A DNA stretch of 64,000 nt from Allocatelliglobosispora scoriae (GCF_014204945.1 NZ_JACHMN010000003.1:310001-374000), one strand, 5' to 3'. Counted from the stretch's first letter, positions 1 to 9,233 are shown. Numbers and translations: made by a program. The notes: generated by a model from the letters alone, not told the origin.

Positions 1-663
1 GAGACGGCACGGTGGGGTGCGCACAACGCCCGGGCGGCGATCCTGCACATGTCCTACGTGGATGCGGTGCGGGAGGCCGGTGGGCGGGCGGTGCTGCTGC
101 CGCCGGACGATCTCGACGCCGGGGTGCTGGAGCTGCTCGACGGGCTCGTCATCACCGGTGGCGCGGATGTGTCGCCTGCCTACTACGGCGCCGAACCGCA
201 CGCCACCACGGTCTCCCGGGCCGATCGCGACGCCGGGGAGCTGGCACTGCTGCACGGTGCCTGGGAGCGTGACATCGCCGTACTCGGCATCTGCCGGGGT
301 ATGCAGTTGATGGCGGTCGCCGCCGGCGGCGCGCTGCACCAGCACCTGCCGGAGCTGCTCGGCAGCGAGCGGCATCGGCCCGGACCCTTCGACCGGGTGG
401 TCTTCGGCTCGCACGAGGTCGAGCTCGCCGAGGGTTCCCGCTGCCGCAGCGTGCTCGGTGACCGGCTGACCGTCAACTCGCTGCACCACCAGGCGGTCGC
501 CGATCCGGGCAAGCTCACCGCCACCGGCTGGTGCGTCGAGGACGGGCTGATCGAGGCGGTGGAGGACCCGGCGCGGCGGTTCAGCGTCGGCGTGCAGTGG
601 CACCCGGAGGAGAGCGACCACACCATCATCACCGCGCTGGTTCAGGCGGCTGCGCGGCGCTGA
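1..663 (+). CDS. Gamma-glutamyl-gamma-aminobutyrate hydrolase family (class I glutamine amidotransferase), 5'-truncated
   Basis: The frame is open from base 1 without a stop, so the gene begins before the window. The first ATG at 49 is internal: the codons before it read on as family-like sequence. A nucleophile elbow with ICRGMQ (Cys near base 292) and a later HPEE (His near 601) form the class-I glutaminase Cys-His-Glu arrangement. This subgroup (PuuD/peptidase C26-like) cleaves gamma-glutamyl bonds, for example gamma-glutamyl-GABA in putrescine breakdown. The substrate cannot be told from sequence. It ends 89 bases before map with no obvious terminator. Confidence 0.85.
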   Translation, partial: ETARWGAHNARAAILHMSYVDAVREAGGRAVLLPPDDLDAGVLELLDGLVITGGADVSPAYYGAEPHATTVSRADRDAGELALLHGAWERDIAVLGICRGMQLMAVAAGGALHQHLPELLGSERHRPGPFDRVVFGSHEVELAEGSRCRSVLGDRLTVNSLHHQAVADPGKLTATGWCVEDGLIEAVEDPARRFSVGVQWHPEESDHTIITALVQAAARR

Positions 664-752
664 GCGGCGTCCGTCGATGCATACTTGTGCGGTGGGCGGG
701 CAAAGCGCGTGCCCGACTGACGCCGCCTGGGCGTCGCGATAGGGTGGAGATC

Positions 753-1607
753 ATGACCGTACGCGCCCCGCTGACGCCCGGCACCCTCTCCCCGTGGCGG
801 GAGGTGCCCGCCTCGATCGAGCGACCGGAGTATGTGGGTCGCAAGGAGCCCAAGCGCTCCGCCCGCGAGGTCCAGGACGAGGAGACACTGGCGAAGATGC
901 GCATCGCCGGGCGGATCGCCGCCCAGGCGACCCAGCTCGCCGGTGAGCACTGCAAGCCGGGTGTGACCACCGACGAGCTCGACCGGCTGGTGCACGAGTT
1001 CCTCTGCGACCACGGCGCCTATCCGTCGACGCTGGGCTACAAGGGCTTCCCGAAGAGCTGCTGCACCAGCCTCAACGAGGTCATCTGCCACGGCATCCCC
1101 GACTCGACGGTGCTGGAGGACGGCGACATCATCAACGTCGACGTCACGGCGTACATCGGCGGCGTGCACGGCGACACCGACGCGACCTTCCTCGTCGGCG
1201 ACGTCGACGAGGAGGCGCGGCTGCTCGTCGAGCGCACCCGCGAGGCGACGATGCGCGGCATCAAGGCCTGTGCCCCGGGCCGCCAGATCAGCGTCATCGG
1301 GCGGGTCATCGAGGCATACGCCCGGCGCTTCGGCTACGGCGTGGTCCGCCACTTCGGCGGCCACGGCATCGGCCGCTCCTTCCACAGTGGACTTTTCGTG
1401 CCGCACGTGGACACGCCCGAGGCGACCACCGAGATGGTCCCCGGCATGACCTTCACCATCGAACCCATGATCACCCTCGGTACGGTCTCCTTCGACCTCT
1501 GGGACGACGGCTGGACCGTCGTCACCAAGGACCGGAAGTGGACCGCGCAGTTCGAGCACACCATCGTGATCACTGATGACGGCTACGAGATCCTGACCCT
1601 GCCGTGA
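753..1607 (+). CDS. map: Methionine aminopeptidase, type I
   Basis: This cytosolic metalloprotease removes the initiator Met from nascent proteins. The 284-residue product carries the five metal ligands of the pita-bread fold: Asp in INVDVTAY, Asp in GDTDATF, His in [10 protein letters not shown], Glu in TIEPMI and Glu in QFEHT. An N-terminal extension of about 40 residues precedes the catalytic domain, as in many actinobacterial paralogues. ATG 753 was chosen because GGTGGAG lies just upstream; longer in-frame starts run into the preceding gene. Its stop overlaps the next start by four bases (GTGA), so translation is probably coupled. Confidence 0.95.
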   Translation: MTVRAPLTPGTLSPWREVPASIERPEYVGRKEPKRSAREVQDEETLAKMRIAGRIAAQATQLAGEHCKPGVTTDELDRLVHEFLCDHGAYPSTLGYKGFPKSCCTSLNEVICHGIPDSTVLEDGDIINVDVTAYIGGVHGDTDATFLVGDVDEEARLLVERTREATMRGIKACAPGRQISVIGRVIEAYARRFGYGVVRHFGGHGIGRSFHSGLFVPHVDTPEATTEMVPGMTFTIEPMITLGTVSFDLWDDGWTVVTKDRKWTAQFEHTIVITDDGYEILTLP

Positions 1608-2326
1608 CCGCTGCCGAGGAGCCGGCCGCCGCGCTGGATCCGCACCACCACGCCGATGTCTCCGGCGGCTGGCTGCGTCCGGCCGTCTTCGGCGCCATGG
1701 ACGGGCTCGTCACCAACATCGGCCTCATCGCCGGTGTCGGCGGCGGCGGCCTCGCGCCCAAGAACATCGTGCTCACCGGACTGGCCGGGCTCGTCGCCGG
1801 TGCGATCTCGATGGGCTTGGGGGAGTACACCTCCGTCAAGACCCAGAACGAGCAGGTCGAGGCCGAGGTCGACAAGGAACGCCGGGAACTCGCCCGCAAC
1901 CCCGCCGCCGAGGCGGAGGAGCTGGCGCTGCGCTGGATCGACCGCGGCCTCCCCGAGGACCTCGCCCGCCAGGTGGCCGACGCGCTGCGGCGCAATCCGG
2001 CGGAGGCGCTGCGCATCCACGCCCGCGAGGAGCTGGGCGTCGACCCGGACAGCACCCCGAGCCCGTGGGTGGCGGCGGCGCTGTCGTTCGTGTGCTTCTC
2101 CATCGGCGGTGTGGTGCCGCTGCTCTCCTACCTCTTCGGCTCCACGTCGCTGGCGCTGGCGCTGGGCATCGGCGGGGTCGGGCTCTTCATCGCGGGTGCG
2201 ATGTTCTCCCGGTTCACCCGGCGGCACTGGTTCGTCAGCGGCCTGCGCCAGCTGGTGCTCGGCGGGCTCGCCGCGGGCGCGACCTACCTGATCGGCAACC
2301 TGATCGAGGGCTCGATCGGCGCGTAG
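1604..2326 (+). CDS. VIT1/CCC1-family transporter
   Basis: A 240-residue membrane protein of the vacuolar iron/manganese transporter family, which moves Fe2+ or Mn2+. A first pair of membrane segments (about residues 27-75, with [13 protein letters not shown]) is followed by a charged cytoplasmic stretch (about 80-145) containing the [10 protein letters not shown] segment and an amphipathic metal-binding-like helix, then three more membrane segments to the C terminus. This layout is typical of the family. GTG 1604 overlaps the map stop by four bases. Metal specificity is not decidable here. The gene ends 13 bases before a large inverted repeat and converges with the GT39 gene. Confidence 0.88.
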   Translation: MTAAEEPAAALDPHHHADVSGGWLRPAVFGAMDGLVTNIGLIAGVGGGGLAPKNIVLTGLAGLVAGAISMGLGEYTSVKTQNEQVEAEVDKERRELARNPAAEAEELALRWIDRGLPEDLARQVADALRRNPAEALRIHAREELGVDPDSTPSPWVAAALSFVCFSIGGVVPLLSYLFGSTSLALALGIGGVGLFIAGAMFSRFTRRHWFVSGLRQLVLGGLAAGATYLIGNLIEGSIGA

Positions 2327-2339
2327 CCGCCACGTGGCC

Positions 2340-2409
2340 CGGTCACGTTTTGCAGCAAAGCGTGGCCATTTCGGCGCGCGAGGCCACGCTTTGCTGCAAA
2401 ACGTGGCCG
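2340..2409. repeat. Long inverted repeat between convergent genes (CACGTTTTGCAGCAAA family)
   Basis: Left arm 2344-2367 and right arm 2382-2405 are perfect 24-base complements around a 14-base loop. With one T:G wobble and three more pairs the stem reaches 2340-2409. It lies between the stops of two convergent genes, so it can act as a bidirectional terminator, although it lacks a classical T run. The core CACGTTTTGCAGCAA recurs near 19085, so it belongs to a dispersed family. Confidence 0.85.
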
Positions 2410-2421
2410 AGGGCGGCTTGC

Positions 2422-3864
2422 CTAGTCGTAGTGCTGGAAGAACGGCCAGAGGGCCGACCACGGCTCGCGCGGGTCGCGGCAGACCGTGATCGGCAGGGTC
2501 TGCTCCTCGTTGTCCACGCCCACCCCGTTGTCCAGCCTCGCCGCGATCTCGCACGACGCGAAGTGCGGTCCGAGCCGCCTCGGCGAGTAGCCCACCGCGA
2601 TCAGCACTCGGGCGGACTCCGGCGGCCGTGCGCGGAAGTAGAGCTCGTTCTGACCGCTGTAGACCGGCAGCGCCGGGGCGTAACGGTCCACCGCGCCCGA
2701 CTCGCCGTAGTTGGCGGTCACGACCACGGCATCCGCCCGGTCGGCCGCAGGCAGGGCACTGTGGACCGCCGCGACCTGGGCGACGTACGCCTCCCAGCCC
2801 ACCTGGTCCACCATGAGCTGGTTGACGACGGGCACCGGGCTGTCGCCGAGCATCCCGACCGGGAAGACCGGCAGGACCAGCAGGGCCGATCCGACGACGT
2901 TGACCGCGACGGCGATCGCGGGCCACCTCCAGGTGTGCAGGCGGGCGAAACCGGCGCAGAGGACCAGGATCAGCAGCGGCGCCACGTAGTCGGGCCGACC
3001 ACCGGTGGCGAGGACGATGACGCAGGCCACGGCGTACGCGATGGGTAGTGCCCTGACCCGGCGCCAAGCCTCCTCGCGGAAGAACCCGCGCGCACCGACC
3101 ACCCAGATCGGCACGAGCGTGACACCGATGAGGACGAGCTGCATCGGCACGAAGAGCAGCCGGTTCTCCACGCCGTCGTTGTCGGCGAGCGCCCCCGCCA
3201 TCGTGAGCTGGGGAAAGTCATGGGTGAGCTGGTAGATCAGGTTCGGCGAGCCGATGACGACCGCGAGGCCGAGCCCCGCCCAGAGCCGCCAGTCGCGGAA
3301 GACGTCCCGCGGACCCACGATGAGCAGGGCGGCGACGACGCCCAGGCCGAGCAGGATGATCAGCTGCTTGTTGTAGAGCGCGAGACCCATCACCGCCCCG
3401 GCCGCGAGCCACCAGCGACCGTCGACGCGCTTGAGCGCCCGGGTGACGAAGAGCAGCGCCAGCAGCGACAGCGGCACGTCGAAGCTCGCGGTGAGCAGGA
3501 GGTGGCCGATCCCGACCGGGAAGCCGCCGAGCGCGACCGCGGCGCCACCGAGCCACTGTCCGGTGCGTTCGCCGCCCAGCTCGCGCACGATCAGCGCCAC
3601 GAGCAGCGGGATCAGCGCCGCGCAGAGCACCGCCGGAAGCCGCAGCGCGAAGAACGAATCGCCGAAGAGCTCGGTCGCGACCCGCCCGATCAGCGGCGTC
3701 GCCGGGCCCTGGTCCACATAGCCCCACGCGGGGTGCTCACCGAGCTGCCGGAAGTAGAGCTCGTCCCGGTGATAGCCGTAGCGGGTGGCGGCCAGCAGGT
3801 TCACCACGAGGGTGACGAGGCTGACGATCGTGATCGGACGCCAGGCGATGCCGGGAAGGGTCAC
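2422..3864 (-). CDS. GT39-family (ArnT/PMT-like) integral membrane glycosyltransferase
   Basis: A 480-residue polytopic protein with about nine to eleven hydrophobic segments. The first loop carries the HRDELYF motif (residues about 32-38), with the acidic pair expected for GT-C glycosyltransferases that use polyprenyl-phosphate sugar donors. WGYVDQGPATPLIGR follows, as in prokaryotic GT39 proteins. The C-terminal third is extracytoplasmic-like. The probable role is transfer of a lipid-linked sugar to an envelope lipid or protein; the acceptor is unknown. It starts 10 bases after the upstream Ddn-like gene ends, so it is probably the last cistron of a dodecin-led operon. Confidence 0.85.
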   Translation of the reverse strand: MTLPGIAWRPITIVSLVTLVVNLLAATRYGYHRDELYFRQLGEHPAWGYVDQGPATPLIGRVATELFGDSFFALRLPAVLCAALIPLLVALIVRELGGERTGQWLGGAAVALGGFPVGIGHLLLTASFDVPLSLLALLFVTRALKRVDGRWWLAAGAVMGLALYNKQLIILLGLGVVAALLIVGPRDVFRDWRLWAGLGLAVVIGSPNLIYQLTHDFPQLTMAGALADNDGVENRLLFVPMQLVLIGVTLVPIWVVGARGFFREEAWRRVRALPIAYAVACVIVLATGGRPDYVAPLLILVLCAGFARLHTWRWPAIAVAVNVVGSALLVLPVFPVGMLGDSPVPVVNQLMVDQVGWEAYVAQVAAVHSALPAADRADAVVVTANYGESGAVDRYAPALPVYSGQNELYFRARPPESARVLIAVGYSPRRLGPHFASCEIAARLDNGVGVDNEEQTLPITVCRDPREPWSALWPFFQHYD

Positions 3865-3874
3865 GCAGCACAGG

Positions 3875-4342
3875 CTAGCCGCTGCGACGCAGTCTGAAGA
3901 CTCTGATCGTGCGCCCGGCGGCGCGTTCCGCGTACGTGTCGTAGGCCGGCCACCGCTTCAGCGCGATCGCCCAGAGCCGCTCGCGCTCAGATCCAGAGGC
4001 CAGATCGGCGTGTACGCCGAACCGCTCACCCTTCAGCTCCACCGTCGCCGCGGGGTTGGCGATGAGGTTCGCCGACCACGACGGGTGCTGCTGCTGCCCC
4101 CAGTTGGACGCGATCAGGATGAACCCGTCCCCGTCGGGGAAGTAGGCGAGCGGCTGCGTGAACTCCCGACCGCTCTTGCGGCCGGTGGTCGTCAGCATCA
4201 GCCCCGGCAGCAGCCCGGCCGTGACGACCTTGCCCCTGGTCAGCTTGCCGATGAGCCGGTCGGTCGGTGCGACGACGGCCTTGCCGAGCTTGGCGAACCA
4301 GGGCTTGTGGCCGAGTCGCGCGACGATGCGGTGGACGAACAT
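3875..4342 (-). CDS. Deazaflavin (F420)-dependent nitroreductase-family protein, Ddn-like
   Basis: A 155-residue single-domain protein with the family hallmarks TTTGRKSGRE, a PLAYFPDGDGF strand pair and ASNWGQQQHPSW. These shape the F420 pocket of the split-barrel Ddn family of Actinobacteria, whose members reduce quinones or nitro compounds with F420H2. ATG 4342 is preferred; a GTG at 4348 adds two residues. It lies 25 bases after the dodecin gene and 10 bases before the GT39 gene on the same strand. The neighbouring flavin-binding dodecin fits a redox context. The native substrate is unknown. Confidence 0.85.
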   Translation of the reverse strand: MFVHRIVARLGHKPWFAKLGKAVVAPTDRLIGKLTRGKVVTAGLLPGLMLTTTGRKSGREFTQPLAYFPDGDGFILIASNWGQQQHPSWSANLIANPAATVELKGERFGVHADLASGSERERLWAIALKRWPAYDTYAERAAGRTIRVFRLRRSG

Positions 4343-4367
4343 CGGCACAGTGTGAACGAGTTTCGCG

Positions 4368-4577
4368 TCAGTCGTCCAGTACGAAGGAGACGAGCATGTT
4401 GACCCGGTAGCCGGTGATCTCACCATCCGTGAGGGTGACCTTCTGCTCCTTGATCCACGCACCGCTGACCCCGCGCAGGGTCTTGTGGGCGCGGGTGAGG
4501 CCGGTCTTGATCGCGTCGTCGAAGCTCTTCGAGGAGGTCGAGCTGATCTCCGTGACACGCGCAACGGTAGTAGTCAT
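4368..4577 (-). CDS. Dodecin, flavin-binding storage protein
   Basis: The 69-residue product has the exact size and layout of dodecin: a short N-terminal strand (VARVTEISSTS), one helix (FDDAIKTGLTRAHKTL), then two long strands. These assemble as a hollow dodecamer that sequesters flavins and quenches their photochemistry. The flavin-stacking Trp sits in GAWIKEQ. ATG 4577 is preceded by TATGGT (4584-4589 on the minus strand) with a 6-base gap, so the mRNA is probably leaderless. It heads the minus-strand group with the Ddn-like and GT39 genes. Confidence 0.93.
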   Translation of the reverse strand: MTTTVARVTEISSTSSKSFDDAIKTGLTRAHKTLRGVSGAWIKEQKVTLTDGEITGYRVNMLVSFVLDD

Positions 4578-4618
4578 AACGGCACCATATGGGGTGCTTC
4601 CGGCACCCGTCCCAGAAA

Positions 4619-4702
4619 CCCCAAGATCGCCGCAACTCTTCAAGAGTTGGTCCTAAAACCCCCGTTAGGACCAACTCTTGAAGAGTTGCGGCGATCTTGG
4701 GG
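4619..4702. repeat. 38-bp perfect inverted repeat with nested palindromes (AACTCTTCAAGAGTT family)
   Basis: Left arm 4619-4656 and right arm 4665-4702 are perfect 38-base complements around an 8-base loop. Each arm also contains its own palindrome, CAACTCTTCAAGAGTTG or its complement, so a cruciform or a two-lobed RNA fold is possible. It lies upstream of dodecin and 28 bases beyond the stop of the ABC permease, both on the minus strand. The same core occurs at 37142-37174, and a decayed copy at 42402-42440. Confidence 0.9.
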
Positions 4703-4730
4703 CGCGGCCGGGACGCTGCGGCCGCAGACG

Positions 4731-7448
4731 CTACTGGGAGCGGCGTTCGATGGGGAGGCGGGACCGGGTGAGCAGGCCCGCGCCGAGCATCGCCACCAGC
4801 GGTACGACGAACACGGTGACCAGATTGCCCCACGGCACCGCGAGCGGCAGCTCCATCGGGACGGGCCAGGCCTCCGCCGTCGAGACGTTGAGCGCCTTGA
4901 TGATCGCGAACGCCCCGCCGACCCCGGCGATGACGCCGAGCAGCGTACCCAGCCCGGCGATCACCCCGGACTGGCTCAGCGACAACGTCCGGCGCAGCCG
5001 CGGGCTCGCGCCGACCGCGGCGAGCGTGGCGAGATCGGACCGCCCGTCGGCGGCGGCGAGGCCGGTCGCGACACCCGCCGCAGCGAGCGTGATCAGGGCC
5101 GACGCCAGCGCCAGGATCAGCAGCGTCGGGTCGAACTCGCCATCCGCGCCCTGCTCGACGATGGGGTAGATCGAGTTGTCGATCTCCTGCATCGCCTGGT
5201 TGAGTCCGTCGACCTCAGCGGTGGTCGGCATCTCCCGGGTCGTGGCGAAGAGGTAGGCGGGATCGCTCGTCATGCTCCCGCCGAACGCGGCGGCGAGCTG
5301 CGGCAGCGCCGACGGCGGCATGATCAGGTTGATGCTGCGCGCCCCGGTCGTCATGGCGTAGGCGGGCACCGTCACCAACGGGCCGTCGGCCTGGCCGTCG
5401 ACCGTGTCGGTCCGGCGCAGGGTCACCTTTCCGCCGGAGAGGAAGCGCTCGTCGGAGACGACGACACCACCGGAGCGCAGCATCGCCACCGCCCGCTCGA
5501 CATCCGCCGCCTCGCCGCCGGTGATCAGGGCGAGATTGCCGCCGTCGTCGACGACGTTGTGCAGGCCGCTGTAGGTCCCCGGACTGCCGTTGCGGCAGCG
5601 CGGATCGTCCAGCGCCGTCGGCATTTCCTCGGGGGTCGGTGGCCGCTCGGCGAACGGGCAGAGCTGCTCGGGCGGGACCACCGGATCGAGCGGGCACTGG
5701 TACGAGTCGGGGTCGGCACCGGACAGGCGGCAGGAGACGCCCGCCACCACGGCGGTCCGGTCGACCGGCAGGCTCTCGCGCAGCCGGGCCTCGATCTGCC
5801 GCATCGTGGCCTCGCCCATCCGCTGCTGACCGGCCGGACCCCAGGTGAACAGGCCGATCGTCGCCGAGCCCAGCGGGCCGGAGGGAACGTGATAGCTGTT
5901 GTTGCGGATGTTCTGGCTGTTCATGAAGATGCCGATCATCACGCTGCCGGCGACGACCGCCATCACCGCCGAGATCGCCGGGGCGGCCGAGGCGCGGTTG
6001 CGTGCCGTGTCGCGCAGGGCGATCCGGGGCGCGAGCGGCAGCCGGGAGCCGAGCCGCCCGATCACGCCGACGAGGCTCGGCGTCAGCAGCGCCAGGCTGA
6101 ACTGGCCGAGGATCAACCCGACGAGGATCACCTCGGGGGACGGGACGAGCGCACCCGCCACCGCGACCAGCGAACTCACCACGAGCAGCACCGCACCGAC
6201 GACGATCCACCGCGTGCGGGACCGCACGATGCCCCGGCGGCCCGAGAGCGCCGCGATCACGCTCTGCCGAGCCGCGGTGAAGGCGGGGACCAGGGCGGCG
6301 AGCAGTCCGGTGCCGATCGCGAGAATCACGATGCCGGCCAGGGCGAGCGGGAAGAAGCGGTAGCCACCGGCGCGTGAGCCGACGAGGTACTCCTCGATCA
6401 GGGGACGGCCGCCGAACGCCAGAGCCACTCCGGCGACGATGCCGAGCACGGCACCGACGGCACCGAGCACGACGCCGTCGGCGAGGACGATGCGGCGCAC
6501 CTGAGCCGGCGTACCCCCCGCTGCGGCGACGAGAGCCAGCTCGCGCTGCCGACGGCGCGCGCCCACCGCGAAGGCCGGGCCCGCCAGCAGCACGATCTCG
6601 AAGATCGCCATGCCGATGACGATGACGCCGAGGGTGAGCTCCTCCTCCGCGATGGTGTTCTGGGCGGTGAACTCGTCGAGCGAGGCGTTGAGCGCCACGT
6701 CGCGAGGCATCACGCGCAAGCCGGCCGCATTGAGACGGCCGATGTCGGCGAGGCCCAGCGGGGTCGGGGTGGCCATGAGCCACTCGCTGCTCCGCAGCGG
6801 CACCCCGTCGGGGCTGGGCATCGCCTCGGCGCGGAAGAAGATGTACTCGCTGAGCTGCTCGGGCATCTCCACCAGCGCGGTCACGGTGAAGGCCCGATCG
6901 GGCACGGTGGTCCGGACGGTGCCGCCGATCACGGCACCGAGCCGGGCGGCGGCCTGCGGTGTCAGCGCCACCTCCGTGTCACTCCGGGGCGGGACGCCAT
7001 CGAGCAGTGTCACCATCCCGGCGGTCACCGGGTCGGCGATCGTCAACGCGAAGGCGCTGACGTTGCCGATGCCGGTCGCGGTCCGCATCTGCGCGGTGCC
7101 CTGCATGATCGAGACAGCGCGGCTGCCGGCCGGGAAGAGCGCCTCGATCTCGGCGGTGGTGGGGATCTCGGGCGGGGTCTTGTCGCTGCCGCCGCTCTCG
7201 ACACTGCCCGGTGTGAGCTGATTGACGGGGCCGCCGGCCCAGCTGACGAGAGCGTCCGCGGCGCCGAGCCGACGCTCGATCAGCTCCGGCCGGGTGAGGT
7301 TGAACATGTCATAGGAGACCGCGGCGAAGGACAGCCCCAGCACCGGCAGGCCGATCATCGCCAGGACCAGCAGCGATCGCCCCCGGTTGCGGCGCGCCTC
7401 GCGCCGGGCGATCCGCAGCGAGACCGCCCACGATCGAAGCCAGCTCAT
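4731..7448 (-). CDS. FtsX/MacB-type ABC transporter permease
   Basis: The 905-residue protein has a membrane segment near residues 20-40, a large extracytoplasmic domain, an FtsX permease core of three helices (about 270-400), more helices (about 410-510), a second extracytoplasmic domain rich in Cys and Pro (about 515-760), and a second FtsX core at the C terminus (about 770-895). This two-domain architecture belongs to type VII ABC systems that export or mechanically process lipids or peptides. Its ATG overlaps the ATPase stop by four bases. With padR it forms a three-gene operon. The substrate is unknown. Confidence 0.88.
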   Translation of the reverse strand: MSWLRSWAVSLRIARREARRNRGRSLLVLAMIGLPVLGLSFAAVSYDMFNLTRPELIERRLGAADALVSWAGGPVNQLTPGSVESGGSDKTPPEIPTTAEIEALFPAGSRAVSIMQGTAQMRTATGIGNVSAFALTIADPVTAGMVTLLDGVPPRSDTEVALTPQAAARLGAVIGGTVRTTVPDRAFTVTALVEMPEQLSEYIFFRAEAMPSPDGVPLRSSEWLMATPTPLGLADIGRLNAAGLRVMPRDVALNASLDEFTAQNTIAEEELTLGVIVIGMAIFEIVLLAGPAFAVGARRRQRELALVAAAGGTPAQVRRIVLADGVVLGAVGAVLGIVAGVALAFGGRPLIEEYLVGSRAGGYRFFPLALAGIVILAIGTGLLAALVPAFTAARQSVIAALSGRRGIVRSRTRWIVVGAVLLVVSSLVAVAGALVPSPEVILVGLILGQFSLALLTPSLVGVIGRLGSRLPLAPRIALRDTARNRASAAPAISAVMAVVAGSVMIGIFMNSQNIRNNSYHVPSGPLGSATIGLFTWGPAGQQRMGEATMRQIEARLRESLPVDRTAVVAGVSCRLSGADPDSYQCPLDPVVPPEQLCPFAERPPTPEEMPTALDDPRCRNGSPGTYSGLHNVVDDGGNLALITGGEAADVERAVAMLRSGGVVVSDERFLSGGKVTLRRTDTVDGQADGPLVTVPAYAMTTGARSINLIMPPSALPQLAAAFGGSMTSDPAYLFATTREMPTTAEVDGLNQAMQEIDNSIYPIVEQGADGEFDPTLLILALASALITLAAAGVATGLAAADGRSDLATLAAVGASPRLRRTLSLSQSGVIAGLGTLLGVIAGVGGAFAIIKALNVSTAEAWPVPMELPLAVPWGNLVTVFVVPLVAMLGAGLLTRSRLPIERRSQ

Positions 7449-8161
7449 GAGGGCAGCTCCAGCAGGTGCTCGGGCCCGTTGAGCGGCGCGGAACTGTCCA
7501 CTACCGAGCCGTCGCGCAGGAAGATCACCCGATCCGCCCAGGCCGCGTGCCGTGCCTCATGCGTGACGAGGACGGCGGCCGCACCCGCGTCGACCCGCGA
7601 TCGCAGCAGTTTGAGCACGGATTCGCCGGTCTGCGAGTCCAGCGCGCCGGTCGGCTCGTCGGCCAGCATCAACCGCCGCTCGCCGACGAGGGCCCGGGCG
7701 ATGGCGACGCGCTGCTGCTGCCCGCCGGACATCTCGTCGGGGAACCGCTCGGCGATGGCGAGCAGCCCGACCTCGTCCAGCGCCCGCTCGCCGAACGGGC
7801 GCGCCTTGCGCGGCGACACCCCGTCGAGCTCCAGCGGCAGCGTGACATTCTCCACCGCGGTCAGGCTGGGCAGCAGGTTGAGATCCTGGAAGACATAGCC
7901 GATGTGGGCCCGGCGCAGCTTCGCCAGCGCGTTGCGGCCCTGCCCGCCGAGGGAGACGCCCTCGACGAGCACCATGCCGCCGGTCGGCGAATCGAGCCCG
8001 CCGGCCAGGTTGAGCAGCGTGGACTTGCCGGAGCCCGAGGGGCCCATCACCGCGACGAGCTCGCCCGGCTGCACGGTGATGCTGACCCCGCGCAGCGCGT
8101 GCACGGCGGTGTCGCCGCTGCCGTGGACGCGGTCGACGGCGCGGAGTTCGAGGACGGTCAT
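7445..8161 (-). CDS. ABC transporter ATP-binding protein (LolD/MacB-type)
   Basis: A 238-residue ATPase with Walker A GPSGSGKST, a Q-loop in YVFQDLNLLP, signature MSGGQQQRVAIARAL, Walker B LMLADEPTGALD and an H-loop in VTHEA. This is the arrangement of the MacB/LolD clade that drives FtsX-type permeases. ATG 8161 overlaps the padR stop (TGA at 8158-8160), and its own stop overlaps the permease start, so all three cistrons are coupled. PadR-controlled cassettes of this type often respond to envelope-active compounds; that role is inference. Confidence 0.93.
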   Translation of the reverse strand: MTVLELRAVDRVHGSGDTAVHALRGVSITVQPGELVAVMGPSGSGKSTLLNLAGGLDSPTGGMVLVEGVSLGGQGRNALAKLRRAHIGYVFQDLNLLPSLTAVENVTLPLELDGVSPRKARPFGERALDEVGLLAIAERFPDEMSGGQQQRVAIARALVGERRLMLADEPTGALDSQTGESVLKLLRSRVDAGAAAVLVTHEARHAAWADRVIFLRDGSVVDSSAPLNGPEHLLELPS

Positions 8162-8733
8162 GCCGTCACCTCGCTCGACTCGGCGGTCACGATCGCCGGT
8201 GCGGCACCGGTGGTGGTCGCCGGCGTCGGCCGCCACCGGACCAGCGCCGACTCGCAGTGGTCGAGCCAGCGCAGCTCCGCCTCGGCCTGGAAGATGAGCG
8301 AGTCGAGCACCAGACGCCAGGAGAGCTCGCCGTCGTTGCGCTTGAGCCGGGTCAGCTCCTGCAGCGTGCGCATCGTGGCCACCCGCTGGGTCTGCACCAC
8401 GCTGCGCACGTCGACGCCGGGCGTGGTGATCGCGAGCGCCAGCTTGATGGCGAGCTCGTCGCGGGGCCGGTCGGAGTGGGCGATCGGTGTCGCGAACCAC
8501 ATCGTCAGCTCGGCCCGGCCGGCGTCGGTGATCTCGTACGGCCGCTGCCCCCCGTTGGAATCCGGGAGCGGTCGCACGAGGCCGTCGCGTTCGAGCCGGT
8601 TGAGCGTGGTGTAGACCTGACCGATGTTGAGTGGCCAGGTGGCCCCGGTCTCCGCCTCGAAGGAGGCGCGAAGCTGGTAGCCGTACATGTGGCCGCGTTC
8701 GAGCAGCGCGAGCAGACCGTGCCTGATGGACAT
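8158..8733 (-). CDS. PadR-family transcriptional regulator
   Basis: A 191-residue repressor-type protein. The N-terminal winged helix (about residues 1-80) contains GLLALLERGHMYGYQL and the recognition region QVYTTLNRLERDGLV. The C-terminal helical domain (about 90-170) would provide dimerisation. It leads the ABC exporter operon, each junction overlapping by four bases, so it probably autoregulates the operon. A perfect 14-base palindrome at 8741-8754, just upstream of its start, is the likely operator. The inducing ligand is unknown. Confidence 0.92.
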   Translation of the reverse strand: MSIRHGLLALLERGHMYGYQLRASFEAETGATWPLNIGQVYTTLNRLERDGLVRPLPDSNGGQRPYEITDAGRAELTMWFATPIAHSDRPRDELAIKLALAITTPGVDVRSVVQTQRVATMRTLQELTRLKRNDGELSWRLVLDSLIFQAEAELRWLDHCESALVRWRPTPATTTGAAPAIVTAESSEVTA

Positions 8734-8740
8734 AGCTACG

Positions 8741-8754
8741 GAGTATGCATACTC
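8741..8754 (-). promoter_or_regulatory. Candidate PadR operator over the padR-ABC promoter
   Basis: GAGTATGCATACTC is a perfect palindrome 8 bases upstream of the padR ATG. A further GTATGC lies beside it at 8756-8761. On the minus strand a TAGACA-like -35 and the TATGCA inside the palindrome could be the promoter, so a bound dimer would block it. Confidence 0.6.
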
Positions 8755-8768
8755 GGTATGCGGGTTGT

Positions 8769-9233
8769 CTACCCCCGGCCGGGGAATGTGACGGTCGCCG
8801 GTGTCGTGCCCGCCGCGCGCCGCCACTGGGCAGCCCGGTTGGCGGCATCGATCATCGCGTCGAGCACCTGGCGCCGGGTGTCGCCCTCGGTCACCGCGAG
8901 TGCGGCCCGATAGGCGGCCGTCACGCGCTCCTCGATCTGCCCGGCGAGCTTGGCGGCGGCGACCGCGTCGGCGAGCGGCGGCGTGGCGTATGCGGCCGCT
9001 GCGGCGGGTGCGCCCTCGCCCAGCAATCTGCTGAACTGATCCCGCCGCCGCCGGTGCATCGCCTCGGCGGACTCGGCCGCGGACACGGAGCCCTTGGTCA
9101 GGCGGGGTCCGATGACGCCGTAACCGTAGATCGCGGCATGCTCGGCGGCGACCGCCGTCGCGAGCCGCTCCCGGCCGGCCGGGGAGAGCGCGGGCGGCGG
9201 TGACGGGGTCGCGGACGGCGTCGGCTGGGTCAT
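8769..9233 (-). CDS. Ferritin-like domain (DUF4439) protein
   Basis: A 154-residue protein predicted to form a four-helix bundle. AVAAEHAAIYGYGVIG carries a Glu-x2-Ile/Ala-x-Tyr pattern, and EAMHRRRRDQFSRLL resembles the second ferritin-like helix. The final helices carry AAYRAALA and AAQWRRAAG. Family members resemble di-iron or haem ferritins, but the ligand set here is incomplete, so metal binding is uncertain. Its start overlaps the stop of the upstream lipoprotein by four bases. A related gene pair accompanies rimP in other actinobacteria, including mycobacteria as I recall. Confidence 0.75.
   Translation of the reverse strand: MTQPTPSATPSPPPALSPAGRERLATAVAAEHAAIYGYGVIGPRLTKGSVSAAESAEAMHRRRRDQFSRLLGEGAPAAAAAYATPPLADAVAAAKLAGQIEERVTAAYRAALAVTEGDTRRQVLDAMIDAANRAAQWRRAAGTTPATVTFPGRG

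Noticed and set aside
4485-6377. A 630-codon plus-strand frame opposite the ABC permease and dodecin
   Set aside because: It runs through the inverted repeat, is antisense to well-supported genes and has shadow composition.
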